From: Planomicrobium sp. CPCC 101079
GTDB taxonomy: Bacteria > Bacillota > Bacilli > Bacillales_A > Planococcaceae
Reading direction: 5' to 3'
Length of the DNA stretch: 64,000 nucleotides
Assembly: GCF_007859275.1 (NCBI RefSeq)
Contig: NZ_VOHC01000029.1
Location: forward strand, 62,001-126,000
A program made the position numbers and the translations under genes. Within the stretch, counting starts at the first letter, position 1, and the number at the start of each line of letters is the position of its first letter. Positions 1 to 11,435 of this stretch are shown one piece after another. The notes under the pieces were generated by a model. The model saw only the letters and a program-made list of their open reading frames with translations, was not told where the DNA came from and did no database searches.

Positions 1-34
1 TGAAAGCTGTTTCTAGCATTAAGGAGGTCAAAAA

Positions 35-391
35 ATGGAACGACTGTATATAAGAGTCAAAGAGTTAAGAGAATCACATAGCCTCTCTGCGGAAGAATTA
101 GCAGAAAAAATAGGCGTTGCTAAAAGTACCCTATCGGCTTATGAAAGTGGAAAGAAACAAGTATCTATAGCACATCTTGTTAAACTAGCTGATTATTTTG
201 AAGTAACTCTTGATAGTTTACTGGATCGAAGCAAAGAAACAATCAATTTGGATCTTCAAAACCCTAGTATCTTAAACGACCATAATTTTATGTTAGGCGA
301 TCAGCCGCTTACCCAAGATGAAATTGCTGAAGCCGCAACTTTCATTCAAGTAAAACGCCGTATGAGTAATTATGGAATCCCGAATTCGTAA
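35..391 (+). CDS. XRE-family helix-turn-helix regulator
   Basis: A 118-residue cytoplasmic DNA-binding protein. Residues about 7-62 form a Cro/C1-type helix-turn-helix domain, recognisable by a first helix with LRESHSLSAEELAEKIGV, the turn, the recognition helix KSTLSAYESGKK and the closing LVKLADYFEVTLDSLL. The remaining 55 residues are an uncharacterised tail rich in acidic residues. The start is supported by AAGGAGGTC a few bases upstream. It is followed by a hairpin terminator, so it is probably monocistronic or the last gene of a unit that begins before the window. Its operator and targets cannot be told from the sequence; the family includes phage-type repressors and stress regulators such as SinR and Xre. 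Confidence 0.85.
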   Translation: MERLYIRVKELRESHSLSAEELAEKIGVAKSTLSAYESGKKQVSIAHLVKLADYFEVTLDSLLDRSKETINLDLQNPSILNDHNFMLGDQPLTQDEIAEAATFIQVKRRMSNYGIPNS

Positions 392-403
392 TTGCTAAAA
401 CTT

Positions 404-441
404 AAAAAGGCTCATCCTTTTCCAGAGGAGGGGCTTTTTTT
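404..441 (+). terminator. Rho-independent terminator after the XRE gene
   Basis: Imperfect stem (AAGGCTCATCC against GGAGGGGCTT, with one bulge and one mismatch) followed by a run of seven T. It sits directly downstream of the XRE-family gene. Confidence 0.5.
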
Positions 442-888
442 GTAGGCTGCAGACTTTTTCTTTCACAAAGACAAATGCTTAGCCCGACTAGCTGTGAACA
501 GCGGAATCAATATGTCCAAACTACGGATTTTCGCTGCTATAAAGCAGGCGTTAGACAGACTGTATGGGATTTCATAGCCTTTTGTCTGATAGACAACAAG
601 CATTTTTCGGCGAAAAGCTCTTCTAGATAAGTTTTTGTTTCTGTAGTTGCTTCTGCTGAATTTCTAGAAAAATTGTAAGAACCGCGGCCAACCGCCAGCA
701 GCAGAGCAGTTCAAAATTGCTCATATGAACAACATATAAACAATCAATAAACCGAAAGCTATTTAACATTGAGTCTAGGCTTCAATCGACTAGTGTCATT
801 TGCTAAAGAAAAGTTTATGGAAGTTACTGAGGATAGAATCCGAAATGCTTTTCGTCAAAACCATGCAATTTATACTCGGCCAAATGTA
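442..888. other. Gene-poor spacer with a possible decayed reading frame at its end
   Basis: No convincing gene here. From about 750 to 894 on the plus strand there is an open frame of about 47 codons without a ribosome binding site, encoding a helical sequence ending in AFRQNHAIYTRPNVK. Its residue mix looks protein-like, so it may be the tail of a broken gene, but I do not recognise the family. The rest (442-750) is AT-rich with no clear signal. Confidence 0.3.
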
Positions 889-935
889 AAATAGCCGTCC
901 CCAGTGGAATCAATCGATTCTGAGGACGGCTATTT
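889..935. terminator. Hairpin terminator, probably for the leftward GH1 gene
   Basis: Near-perfect stem: AATAGCCGTCC pairs with GGACGGCTATT around a 20-base loop region. T-rich sequence follows on both strands. It lies about 105 bases beyond the stop of the leftward 6-phospho-beta-glucosidase gene. Confidence 0.55.
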
Positions 936-1040
936 ATGTTTTGCTTCTCATATGAAGCAATCGCTTCTTTGATTTTTTCCGCTATCAGCTTCCAGAATTT
1001 TTCGGCCCCATTTACTGGCCCGATGCTAGTTTTTTATCTA

Positions 1041-2495
<1,455 letters not shown>

Positions 2496-2528
2496 TTATG
2501 TATTATGGTTGCGCTTTCACGCGGGCAA

Positions 2529-2615
2529 TAAAAAAACCTAAATCACGTAAGGAAGACATACTCGTCCCGTAGTTTACGCGATTTAGGTTTTGCCTGCATA
2601 ACCAGTAACAACCCT
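2529..2615 (-). promoter_or_regulatory. RAT antiterminator/terminator leader of the GH1 gene
   Basis: Read on the minus strand, a ribonucleic antiterminator motif (GGGTTGTTACTGGTTATGC, then AGGCAAAACCTAAAT) overlaps the 5' arm of a terminator whose stem is CCTAAATCGCGTAA against TTACGTGATTTAGG, followed by T7. This is the known target of LicT/BglG proteins: binding of the dimer to the RAT blocks the terminator. A possible -10 (TATTAT) lies at 2616-2621 with only a weak -35, and no good cre box is seen, unlike the two sister leaders. Confidence 0.88.
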
Positions 2616-2919
2616 ATAATATTCAATTGCATTAACTGTAACACCGCTTTTTTGATTAGGCAAGAAATTCGAAGGAATTTTTCTATGAGCATTTGGGCTT
2701 CGCAAACAAAGTTTTTATGCCGAAAATAAAGCATATTGCATTTGGTTCTTTTTTTTGGTAACGTCGTTTCGTAACGGAAGAGTTTGAAAAACTTGGAAGG
2801 AGCAGACATACAGCAGTTTGCAGAGAGGGGAAATTACTGCGCGTAAACTGCGAAAAGCAAAAGGAACGTGTACTTAAGATAAATTCGAGATAGTGATCAA
2901 AAAGAAAGCAGGTGCACCT

Positions 2920-3756
2920 ATGCAGAAAATTATTTTCATGGATATTGATGGAACACTGGTTAATGAGAACGGTGTAATTCCACCTTCAGCCAAAGTGAGT
3001 GTTCAAAAAGCCAGAGAGAATGGCCATCTTGTTTTTATCTGCACCGGACGATCTAAATCCGAATTGTTTCCGGAAATACTGGAAGTGGGCTTTGATGGCA
3101 TCATTGGTGCAGCAGGCGGCTATATCGAAATGGGTGACGACGTATTGTTGCATGAAACGGTAAAAAAAGAGGATGTTCGCCATCTTGTGGAATTCTTTAA
3201 CGGGCATGGAGTCGATTTTTATTTGGAGTCAAACGATGGACTGTTTGCTAGTGGAAATTGTAAAAAGCATATTCTTGCCATTATAGAAAAAATGGCAAGT
3301 GAAAAACCCGAAGCGAAAGAAGAAATTGAAAAAGGGATAAAGCCTTTTCATGATCTTTTAAAAGAGGGGCAAGAGTTGGTCAGAGAAGATATAAATAAGA
3401 TTTCTTTTTTAGGGTCAGATTTGCCTTTTGAAGTCATAAAACAGGAATTCCAATCGAAATTTATGATTATCCCCAGCACCGTCCCGGCGTTTGGTGAAAA
3501 TAGCGGCGAATTATCAGTTCTTGGAATCCACAAAGCAACAGCTATTGAAAAATTGATTGAACATTTGGATTTAGCGAAGGAAAATACGTATGCCTATGGC
3601 GACGGGGTAAACGATATCGAAATGCTTCAATTTGTTCAATACGGAATTGCCATGGGCAATGCAAAAGAAGCGGTAAAGAAGGCGGCCGATGACATTACGG
3701 AGTCGCATGATGAAGATGGCATTTTCAATAGCTTCAAAAAATATGAGCTGATCTGA
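2920..3756 (+). CDS. Cof-type HAD-superfamily sugar phosphatase (copy 1)
   Basis: A 278-residue cytoplasmic phosphatase of the Cof/YidA group (HAD subfamily IIB). Motif I is DIDGTLV with the nucleophile and acid aspartates, motif II is the ICTGRS threonine segment, and motif IV is YGDGVNDIEML with the Mg-binding aspartates; the cap domain lies between motifs II and IV. I chose the ATG at 2920, preceded by AGCAGGTG; a GTG nine codons upstream is less likely. It lies between the leftward GH1 gene and the PTS permease, so it probably dephosphorylates a sugar phosphate or an intermediate of beta-glucoside use, though the true substrate is unknown. A second HAD gene of the same class follows the other GH1 gene. 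Confidence 0.85.
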   Translation: MQKIIFMDIDGTLVNENGVIPPSAKVSVQKARENGHLVFICTGRSKSELFPEILEVGFDGIIGAAGGYIEMGDDVLLHETVKKEDVRHLVEFFNGHGVDFYLESNDGLFASGNCKKHILAIIEKMASEKPEAKEEIEKGIKPFHDLLKEGQELVREDINKISFLGSDLPFEVIKQEFQSKFMIIPSTVPAFGENSGELSVLGIHKATAIEKLIEHLDLAKENTYAYGDGVNDIEMLQFVQYGIAMGNAKEAVKKAADDITESHDEDGIFNSFKKYELI

Positions 3757-3861
3757 ATTGCCCCTACTTACCGGATAGGTGGGCTATTAAGTTGCCGTTA
3801 AGAACCTTTAAAACCAATAAAAACGTTTATGGTTATATATAAAAATTTAAAATTTCTGCAA

Positions 3862-3898
3862 TGTAAGCGTTGACATCCGGATTTCACGCTGATATATT
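3862..3898 (+). promoter_or_regulatory. Sigma-A promoter with overlapping cre box, PTS permease unit
   Basis: -35 TTGACA (3870-3875), 17-base spacer, -10 TATATT (3893-3898). TGTAAGCGTTGACA at 3862-3875 matches the CcpA cre consensus at every position and overlaps the -35, so glucose repression by CcpA is expected. The RAT leader begins about 30 bases downstream. Confidence 0.85.
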
Positions 3899-3928
3899 TA
3901 AGCCTATCAACTACATATCAATCCCTTT

Positions 3929-4017
3929 AGGGTTGTTACTGGTGAAGCAGGCAAAACCTAAATCATAGAACGTTACAGAGCTCTTTCTCTGTCGTTGTAT
4001 GATTTAGGTTTTTTTGT
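3929..4017 (+). promoter_or_regulatory. RAT antiterminator/terminator leader of the PTS permease
   Basis: The RAT core GGGTTGTTACTGGTG...GCAGGCAAAACCTAAAT overlaps the 5' arm of a terminator stem (CCTAAATCATA...TATGATTTAGG) followed by TTTTTTTG. It has the same architecture as the leaders before the first GH1 gene and the antiterminator gene. Confidence 0.9.
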
Positions 4018-4057
4018 TTCTAAAAAAGAATTGTTGACTAATACGGGGGTGGAAAAG

Positions 4058-5971
4058 ATGAAGTACGAGAAGTTGGCAAAAGAGATTATTGAGAATGTTG
4101 GTGGCCGTGAGAACATCAACAGCGTGGTGCATTGTATTACCCGTCTTCGCTTTAAATTGAAAGACGAAAGCAAGGCGAATACAGAAGTATTGAAAGATAT
4201 GGATGATGTTGTAACGGTTATGAAAAGTGCCGGACAGTATCAAGTGGTTATCGGCAATCAAGTGCCGGATGTATACAAAGCAGTTGTAGAAGTAGGCGGC
4301 TTTTCATCAAACGCGGCGGTAGAAGAAGATTCAAGCGACACAAACATGTTCAACCGATTTATCGATGTCATCTCCAGCATTTTCACGCCGATCCTGGGTG
4401 TGCTTGCTGCAACCGGGATGATCAAAGGATTAAATGCACTGTTTGTAGCGCTTGGATGGCTTGATACAACTTCTGGTACATATCAGATTTTAAATGCAAT
4501 CGGCGATTCACTGTTTTACTTTTTCCCTATTTTCCTTGGCTATACAGCAATCAAAAAATTCGGCGGCAGTCCATTTATCGGGATGGCCATCGGTGCAGCA
4601 CTTGTTTATCCGGCACTTTCCGGTGTAACGGCTGGCGAACCACTTTATACGCTGTTTAGCGGTACGATTTTTGAATCACCGGTTTTCATCACATTTTTAG
4701 GTATTCCTGTTATCTTAATGAGTTATGCGTCATCTGTTATACCAATCATTCTTGCTGCATTTTTTGCAGCTAAAGTAGAAAATGGCTTCAAAAAAGTGGT
4801 TCCTGATGTTGTAAAAGCATTTGTTGTACCGTTTGCTACATTGCTTGTAGTTGTACCGGTTACATTTCTGCTAATTGGACCGATTGCAACTTGGGCGGGC
4901 CAGCTGCTTGGCCAGGGAACTATGTTCATCTTTAACTTAAGCCCAATCATTGCCGGCTTGTTTATCGGCGGACTGTGGCAAGTCTTTGTTATCTTCGGTT
5001 TGCACTGGGGCCTTGTGCCAATCGCAATCAACAACTTGGCGGTTCAAGGCTCGGATCCTATTCTAGGGATGATGTTTGCGGCTTCTTTTGCACAAATTGG
5101 TGCCGTTCTTGCAGTCTACTTAAAGATTAAAGATCAGAAATTGAAAACACTTAGCGTTCCAGCATTCATCTCAGGGATTTTCGGTGTTACAGAACCGGCA
5201 ATTTACGGAATTACGCTTCCGTTGAAAAAACCATTCATTATGAGCTGTATTGGCGGCGCTGTAGGCGGTGCGATTCTTGGATTTGCCAAATCAAGTTTAT
5301 TCATGGTCGGCGGCCTTGGAATCTTTGGAATCCCGACTTACATCCACCCTACTGAAGGCTTGAATTTCGCTTTCTGGGCAGTTTTAGTCTCAATTGCAGT
5401 AGCCTTTATTCTTGGTTTTGTGCTGACATACCTGTTTGGCATGAGCAAAGTGAAAACAGCAGCTGATGCTCCATCTCCAAAAGTAGTCGTTCAAAAAGAC
5501 GAAGCATTGCTTGTAGGAAATCAAATCGTGGCAAGCCCAATGCAGGGAGTAGTAAAATCGCTTTCGGAATTAGAGGATGCTGCATTTTCATCAGGTGCAC
5601 TGGGCAAAGGCGTGGCGATCGAGCCGACAGAAGGAAAATTGTTTGCGCCGGTTTCCGGAACCGTAACAGCATTGTTTTCAACAAAACACGCAGTCGGCAT
5701 TACAGCAGACAGCGGCGCGGAAATTTTGATCCACATCGGCATGAATACGGTCCAGCTCAACGGCAAGCACTTCACTGCCCATGTTGAGCAAGGCGTTCAA
5801 GTAGAAAAAGGCCAGTTATTGATCGAATTTGATATCGAAGCAATCAAAAAAGCAGGATATGAAGTGACAACACCTGTTGTCATCACAGACACTGAAAATT
5901 ATACCAGCGTCCATACAACAACAGACAAAAAGATCAAGTGGGGCGAACCGCTCATTTCATTGGAAGTTTAA
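4058..5971 (+). CDS. bglP: PTS beta-glucoside transporter subunit IIBCA
   Basis: A 637-residue membrane permease that imports and phosphorylates aryl-beta-glucosides. Domain order is IIB (1-90, phosphorylated Cys26 in VVHCITRLRF), IIC (about 100-460, about ten hydrophobic segments, with the family stretch FGVTEPAIYG), and IIA (about 480-637, phosphorylated His559 in ILIHIGMNTV, preceded by LFAPVSGTV). All three domains are intact. The ATG at 4058 is preceded by GGGGGTGG; a longer frame from 3995 would overlap the terminator of the leader and is rejected. Regulation is by the cre box and RAT leader upstream. The GH1 gene 450 bases downstream should process its product. TreP and SacP-like IIBCA proteins are the alternative family, but the neighbours favour beta-glucosides. 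Confidence 0.93.
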   Translation: MKYEKLAKEIIENVGGRENINSVVHCITRLRFKLKDESKANTEVLKDMDDVVTVMKSAGQYQVVIGNQVPDVYKAVVEVGGFSSNAAVEEDSSDTNMFNRFIDVISSIFTPILGVLAATGMIKGLNALFVALGWLDTTSGTYQILNAIGDSLFYFFPIFLGYTAIKKFGGSPFIGMAIGAALVYPALSGVTAGEPLYTLFSGTIFESPVFITFLGIPVILMSYASSVIPIILAAFFAAKVENGFKKVVPDVVKAFVVPFATLLVVVPVTFLLIGPIATWAGQLLGQGTMFIFNLSPIIAGLFIGGLWQVFVIFGLHWGLVPIAINNLAVQGSDPILGMMFAASFAQIGAVLAVYLKIKDQKLKTLSVPAFISGIFGVTEPAIYGITLPLKKPFIMSCIGGAVGGAILGFAKSSLFMVGGLGIFGIPTYIHPTEGLNFAFWAVLVSIAVAFILGFVLTYLFGMSKVKTAADAPSPKVVVQKDEALLVGNQIVASPMQGVVKSLSELEDAAFSSGALGKGVAIEPTEGKLFAPVSGTVTALFSTKHAVGITADSGAEILIHIGMNTVQLNGKHFTAHVEQGVQVEKGQLLIEFDIEAIKKAGYEVTTPVVITDTENYTSVHTTTDKKIKWGEPLISLEV

Positions 5972-6036
5972 TGTAGGTTTTATAAATATAAAAATTAGAA
6001 TGATTGTTTATAAAAATAATGGATATTCCGTAAACC

Positions 6037-6073
6037 AGCTAGGCTTGCCGCGGACGAGCGCGAAGCCTAGCTC
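6037..6073 (+). terminator. Hairpin downstream of the PTS permease gene
   Basis: GCTAGGCTT pairs with AAGCCTAGC around a GC-rich loop, followed by a T-rich tract (CTCGTTTGCTTCTTTT). It may end or attenuate the permease transcript. Confidence 0.45.
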
Positions 6074-6105
6074 GTTTGCTTCTTTTACTAGTGAAGAATA
6101 CTAGA

Positions 6106-7906
<1,801 letters not shown>

Positions 7907-7909
7907 TGA

Positions 7910-7941
7910 AAAGTGCCTTACTCACTTGAGTAAGGCACTTT
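7910..7941 (+). terminator. Terminator after the second GH1 gene
   Basis: AAAGTGCCTTACTC and GAGTAAGGCACTTT form a perfect 14-bp stem with a 4-base loop immediately after the stop codon. Confidence 0.8.
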
Positions 7942-7978
7942 AAATGTATCTCAATTTTATTGGAAGAGGAGATAAGGT

Positions 7979-8839
7979 ATGAAACTCATTGCTATTGATT
8001 TGGATGGCACGTTGCTATCCCCGGAAATGGAAATCACGAACGAAAACCTCGAGGCGATGCGGGAAGCGCAGAGCCGGGGGAATATTGTCATGATCTGCTC
8101 TGGCCGCGCACCCGAAGATATTCAGCAGATTCTTACAAAATACGATTTTTCGATTCCGTTGGCTGGAAGCAACGGATCGGTTGTGCAAGCCCAAGGGCAT
8201 CTCTTGAAAAGTGTGTCGATGAACCGGGAAGATATCATAGAGATTGCAGAAAAATTAGATGCTGATAGAGTGCCGTATCGGATTTACACGAATGACGGAA
8301 TTTACATGCCCCAAGATTGGTCGGAACGTGTGGAAAGTGCTATGGAAAAAGAGCAGATCCAAGTCCAAGGCATTCCAGATAAAGTTTATAAATGGATTAC
8401 GGAACAGCCGCAAAAATCCAGCCTTATCAACTTTTTTAGTCACTATAGCGAATTGCTCCACAAGAAAGATTTAACCATTCAAAAATTCTTCGTGCTGACA
8501 TTGAATAACAGCGTCAAAACATCATTGGCTGCTTATTTGGAGAAGATTGGCACGATCGGTTTCACTTCTTCGCATCCTCTAAATATTGAAGTGATGGACA
8601 AGAACGGAAACAAGGGAAGTGCGTTAAAAAGAATGGCTGAACATTACGGCATTTCGTTGAAAGATACAATGGCCATTGGCGATAACTTCAACGATATTCC
8701 CATGTTTGAAATGGCGGGGCTTTCAGTGGCCATGGGAAATGCCGAGCCAAAGGTGAAAGAAATCTGTGATACCGTTACCTATTCAAATGATGAAAACGGC
8801 GTAGCTCACGCCATAAACAAATATGTATTAATTAAATAA
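7979..8839 (+). CDS. Cof-type HAD-superfamily sugar phosphatase (copy 2)
   Basis: A 286-residue cytoplasmic HAD-IIB phosphatase. Motif I DLDGTLLS is at residues 7-14, the motif II region is MICSGRAPED, and motif IV is IGDNFNDIPMF near the C terminus; the intervening 150 residues are the cap domain that sets substrate choice. Its start has GGAAGAGGAGAT upstream. It is only moderately similar to the other HAD protein at 2920. Placement after a GH1 gene and before licT suggests removal of phosphate from a beta-glucoside intermediate or from sugar phosphates that accumulate under overflow, but no substrate can be assigned. Confidence 0.85.
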   Translation: MKLIAIDLDGTLLSPEMEITNENLEAMREAQSRGNIVMICSGRAPEDIQQILTKYDFSIPLAGSNGSVVQAQGHLLKSVSMNREDIIEIAEKLDADRVPYRIYTNDGIYMPQDWSERVESAMEKEQIQVQGIPDKVYKWITEQPQKSSLINFFSHYSELLHKKDLTIQKFFVLTLNNSVKTSLAAYLEKIGTIGFTSSHPLNIEVMDKNGNKGSALKRMAEHYGISLKDTMAIGDNFNDIPMFEMAGLSVAMGNAEPKVKEICDTVTYSNDENGVAHAINKYVLIK

Positions 8840-8894
8840 ATATCTCTAATCCAGCTTGATCCAGCGGAAGAGATAATAGACTGGCGAACTGATA

Positions 8895-8943
8895 AAAATG
8901 CCCTTGAAAATAGCGATAAGTCAGCTGTTTTCAAGGGCATTTT
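8895..8943. terminator. Bidirectional terminator between the HAD gene and licT
   Basis: AAAATGCCCTTGAAAA pairs with TTTTCAAGGGCATTTT, giving a stem flanked by A and T runs on both sides. It serves the convergent HAD (plus) and antiterminator (minus) genes. Confidence 0.85.
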
Positions 8944-8974
8944 AATATGGGTTTTCAATTTGTTAACGTCTGGT

Positions 8975-9805
8975 TCATCTTTTTACAACCCGTTCAATAT
9001 GGATAGTCAAATAAAGCATTTCTTCGTTGGTCAATTCATGGCCGTATTCTTTCTTAATGTATTCCTTGATTTTTTCAGTACATCTCGCAGCGTCTTTGTG
9101 CTTTTCCTTGACCATATTATATAAGGAATCATCCGTGCTTTCGTAATGCGTCCCTTTGAAAATGCGCTGAGCGAAAAACTTCAGATGGGTGATAAAGCGC
9201 ATGTAATTCAAGGAGTCTTCTTCAAACTCAACTTTGAAATGGTATTTGACGATTGTGATGATCTGATGGATGAATTTCGTAATATTCAATGTGTTTGACA
9301 CGTCTTCATTCATCTCTGCATTGATCAAATGGATGGCGATAAAACCTGCTTCATCTTCAGACAAAGAAACTTTGAATTTTTCATTTATATATTCGACTGC
9401 TTTAACACCGACTAAAAATTCTTCCTTGTAAAGCTGCTTTACTTCCCACAACAAGGCGTTCTTGATCTCGATTCCGTCGCGCAGCCGCTCCAGCGCGAAA
9501 TTGATATGGTCTGTCAATGAAACATATATATTTTCATTCAATTTCTTGCCTAATGTATTTTTCGCATAGGTAATGATATCTTCAACCACCACCATCAATT
9601 CGACAGGCACTTCCCGAAGAAGCATCTTGAAGTTATCAGAGGTTTCTTTATTTTTCAAAGCAAACACTTTCTGGATTTTTGCCTGATCCACTTCTTCACC
9701 CGTCTTCTTTTGAAAAGCAAGACCTTTCCCCATTATAACCAGCTCTGAACCATCCGACTGCAGCACGCTAATTACATTGTTATTAATAACCTTGGCTATT
9801 CTCAT
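8975..9805 (-). CDS. licT: LicT/BglG-family transcription antiterminator
   Basis: A 276-residue RNA-binding regulator. Residues 1-56 are the co-antiterminator domain (MRIAKVINNNVISV and the EKVF/MGKGLAFQ segments), followed by two PTS regulation domains (about 65-170 and 171-276) carrying the conserved phosphorylatable histidines (SLTDHINFAL, IHLINAE, FITHLKFF and LTIHIERV). As established for the family, PRD1 phosphorylation by the cognate EII keeps it inactive and PRD2 phosphorylation by HPr activates it. The start was set at the MRIAKVINNN methionine, with GGGGGCG upstream. Its own leader carries a RAT/terminator and a cre promoter, so it should be autoregulated. Targets visible here are three leaders: its own, the first GH1 gene and the PTS permease. 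Confidence 0.94.
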   Translation of the reverse strand: MRIAKVINNNVISVLQSDGSELVIMGKGLAFQKKTGEEVDQAKIQKVFALKNKETSDNFKMLLREVPVELMVVVEDIITYAKNTLGKKLNENIYVSLTDHINFALERLRDGIEIKNALLWEVKQLYKEEFLVGVKAVEYINEKFKVSLSEDEAGFIAIHLINAEMNEDVSNTLNITKFIHQIITIVKYHFKVEFEEDSLNYMRFITHLKFFAQRIFKGTHYESTDDSLYNMVKEKHKDAARCTEKIKEYIKKEYGHELTNEEMLYLTIHIERVVKR

Positions 9806-9833
9806 GGCTTCGCCCCCCATCATTCCTCTGTCC

Positions 9834-9932
9834 AATAAAAAAACCCAAGCCGCACTAAAGGAGATAAAATCAAAACGATTTTAACCTTTTAGCGACTTAG
9901 GTTTTGCCTGCATGACCAGTAACAATCCTATT
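9834..9932 (-). promoter_or_regulatory. RAT antiterminator/terminator leader of licT
   Basis: On the minus strand, AGGATTGTTACTGGTCATGC then AGGCAAAACCTAAG overlaps the terminator arm CCTAAGTCGCTAAAAGG, which pairs with CCTTTAGTGCGGCTTGGG before T7. It is the third RAT in the locus and indicates positive autoregulation. Confidence 0.88.
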
Positions 9933-9954
9933 TTCAGTCTATTAATTTAGACCT

Positions 9955-9992
9955 AGTATAGACTTGGTTTTAAGGGTTTGTCAACGCTTTCA
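9955..9992 (-). promoter_or_regulatory. Sigma-A promoter with overlapping cre box, licT
   Basis: On the minus strand: -35 TTGACA (9979-9984), 18-base spacer, -10 TATACT (9955-9960). TGAAAGCGTTGACA (9979-9992) fits the cre consensus at every position and overlaps the -35, as at the permease promoter. Confidence 0.83.
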
Positions 9993-10016
9993 TGCATTGC
10001 TTTTCTTAAACAAAAA

Positions 10017-10042
10017 ATCCGAAATCCTGAGATTTCGGATTA
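10017..10042. terminator. Hairpin terminator upstream of licT
   Basis: AATCCGAAATC / GATTTCGGATT perfect stem with a CTGA loop and A/T tracts on both sides. It would stop leftward transcription coming from the small membrane-protein gene and the GH1 remnant. Confidence 0.75.
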
Positions 10043-10089
10043 GTATTTTATTTCTCGATTATTCTAGAAACTTTGCTTTTAGCAGTCCT

Positions 10090-10152
10090 ATCTATTGGTT
10101 GCGATGACGTTCTTCTGCCATCTGAATCTTTTATCCGTATTAACGGAGCGTC
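10090..10152 (-). pseudogene. Remnant of a third GH1 6-phospho-beta-glucosidase C terminus
   Basis: On the minus strand, a short frame ends KRFRWQKNVIATNR followed by a stop. The two complete GH1 proteins in this window end in [22 protein letters not shown] sequences, so the spacing of F, W and KNVIATN matches. Nothing upstream of about 10152 continues the enzyme. I read it as the decayed last 20 codons of a lost GH1 gene of the same operon family. The match is short, so chance cannot be excluded. Confidence 0.5.
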
Positions 10153-10261
10153 ACAATTTCCGTTTAATCAGTATATAATTTAACCTGGTAAAGAATGAAA
10201 ATAAAGCAGACCATAAATCAAAATTAATCATTCTTAGTAAAATGATTAAGAACTGCAAAAA

Positions 10262-10486
10262 TTAATGCTCTCTCTGTGCCAAATGATTTTCTCTAGCCTG
10301 TTGTGCCTTACTTAGCTTTGATATATCTTTCGATAACCTTTTCTGGATGTCGCTTAGAAGATACAGCCCCCGAAACAAGGTGCCTGCAATAATGCCAAAA
10401 GCGAGTAAGCCGCCGACCAACGGCCCCGTCATAAGCAATAGGTAACCTAATATGACCGACAAAATAATTGATAAGACCAACTGCAA
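10262..10486 (-). CDS. Small membrane protein (unknown function)
   Basis: A 74-residue protein with two hydrophobic segments (about residues 4-20 and 24-45, separated by a short glycine-containing turn) and a charged C-terminal tail of about 28 residues containing DIQKRLSKDISKLSKAQQ, likely a cytoplasmic amphipathic helix. AAAAGGGGGGATTTGC precedes the ATG, a strong ribosome binding site. It is transcribed leftward, just below the Bax-inhibitor-like gene but separated from it by a terminator. I do not recognise the family; no function is proposed. Confidence 0.65.
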   Translation of the reverse strand: MQLVLSIILSVILGYLLLMTGPLVGGLLAFGIIAGTLFRGLYLLSDIQKRLSKDISKLSKAQQARENHLAQREH

Positions 10487-10506
10487 TGCAAATCCCCCTT
10501 TTTTCT

Positions 10507-10534
10507 AAAAAAACAGCCCCTAAAAAGGAGCTGT
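10507..10534 (-). terminator. Terminator of the Bax-inhibitor-1 family gene
   Basis: On the minus strand ACAGCTCC/GGGGCTGT (one G-T pair) with loop TTTTTA, followed by seven T. It sits six bases after the stop codon. Confidence 0.8.
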
Positions 10535-10539
10535 AATCA

Positions 10540-11193
10540 TCAGTCTCTCGTTAAAAACGATGTAAGGCGCAAGATGTTCAAGAACAGGTTCAGGAAATCC
10601 AGGTACAAGCCGATGGCCACGAACGGCACATCCTGTTCCGACATCGGCTGGTGCCGGATGCGGTTGAAGTCATAGATCGTGTAGAGCGAGAACAGCAACA
10701 CACCTGCCATCGAAAGGATCATCGCAAAGCCGCTTGAGAACGGAACGAAGAAACCGAAGAGCGAAATCACAAAAAATGCGATCAACGCAACAAACAGATA
10801 GCTCGACCAGCCGACCAGGTTTTTGTTCATCCGGTAGCCGACCAGGCCATAGGCGGCAAAAACAACTGCCGTTGACACGAATACCGCGAGGACGATTTCT
10901 CCGCCCAAGCTGCCTACGTAGTAAGTCAGTACGGGATAAAGCGTCACGCCGCTGATCAAAGCAAATACCATCGCAAATGTTCTGCCCGCTTTTTTTGCCT
11001 TGCGGATGAAGATCATGGAAATCAGAAGAATTACCTCAACAACCATCAATGGCAGCATCAGCGCCGGCGGCACGAATTGCCCTGCGATAACGCCGATTCC
11101 GGATATTACCCATAGCACCGAAAAGAAGCTCAAGACGCTTTTCAGCATTTCGTTATTCGGCATCTCTTTTTCTAGTTCATAGTGCGAATACAT
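10540..11193 (-). CDS. Bax inhibitor-1/YccA family membrane protein
   Basis: A 217-residue integral membrane protein with seven hydrophobic segments. The C-terminal part has the family pattern: a TIYDFNRIRH loop with conserved aspartate, then the last segment AIGLYLDFLNLFLNILRLTS. Bacterial members related to YetJ form pH-sensitive calcium leak channels; whether this one does is inference. The upstream AAGGAGGAAATGTAC places the second ATG (11193) at good spacing, so the longer start at 11199 is unlikely. It is a single-gene unit with its own terminator. Confidence 0.88.
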   Translation of the reverse strand: MYSHYELEKEMPNNEMLKSVLSFFSVLWVISGIGVIAGQFVPPALMLPLMVVEVILLISMIFIRKAKKAGRTFAMVFALISGVTLYPVLTYYVGSLGGEIVLAVFVSTAVVFAAYGLVGYRMNKNLVGWSSYLFVALIAFFVISLFGFFVPFSSGFAMILSMAGVLLFSLYTIYDFNRIRHQPMSEQDVPFVAIGLYLDFLNLFLNILRLTSFLTRD

Positions 11194-11315
11194 GTACATT
11201 TCCTCCTTTTGTCTATATAAAGTATACGTCCATAGACTTGTTTGGATTCACTGATTCGAAATTTTTTTAGGATATATGAAAAGGAGAAACTGAAATCCAG
11301 CCGGTTCCTCAAAAA

Positions 11316-11348
11316 AAAGCCGCTTCTACTCAATGTAGAAGCGGCTTT
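11316..11348. terminator. Hairpin terminator, first of two identical 33-bp copies
   Basis: AAAGCCGCTTCTAC / GTAGAAGCGGCTTT with loop TCAAT. The identical 33 bases recur at 11804-11836. The copies flank the repeat-rich block between the Bax-inhibitor and formate dehydrogenase genes. Confidence 0.75.
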
Positions 11349-11435
11349 CAGGTTGTTGAATAATCCATATGATGAATGGATCTGGAAATGTCCTCGTTGC
11401 TATTCCGCCAAAAGCTGTACTATCTGGCAGGGAAG

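Noticed and set aside
2640..2660. cre box for the leftward GH1 gene
   Set aside because: The best match near the promoter (around AAAAAGCGGTGTTACA on the minus strand) misses three consensus positions, so it is not called.
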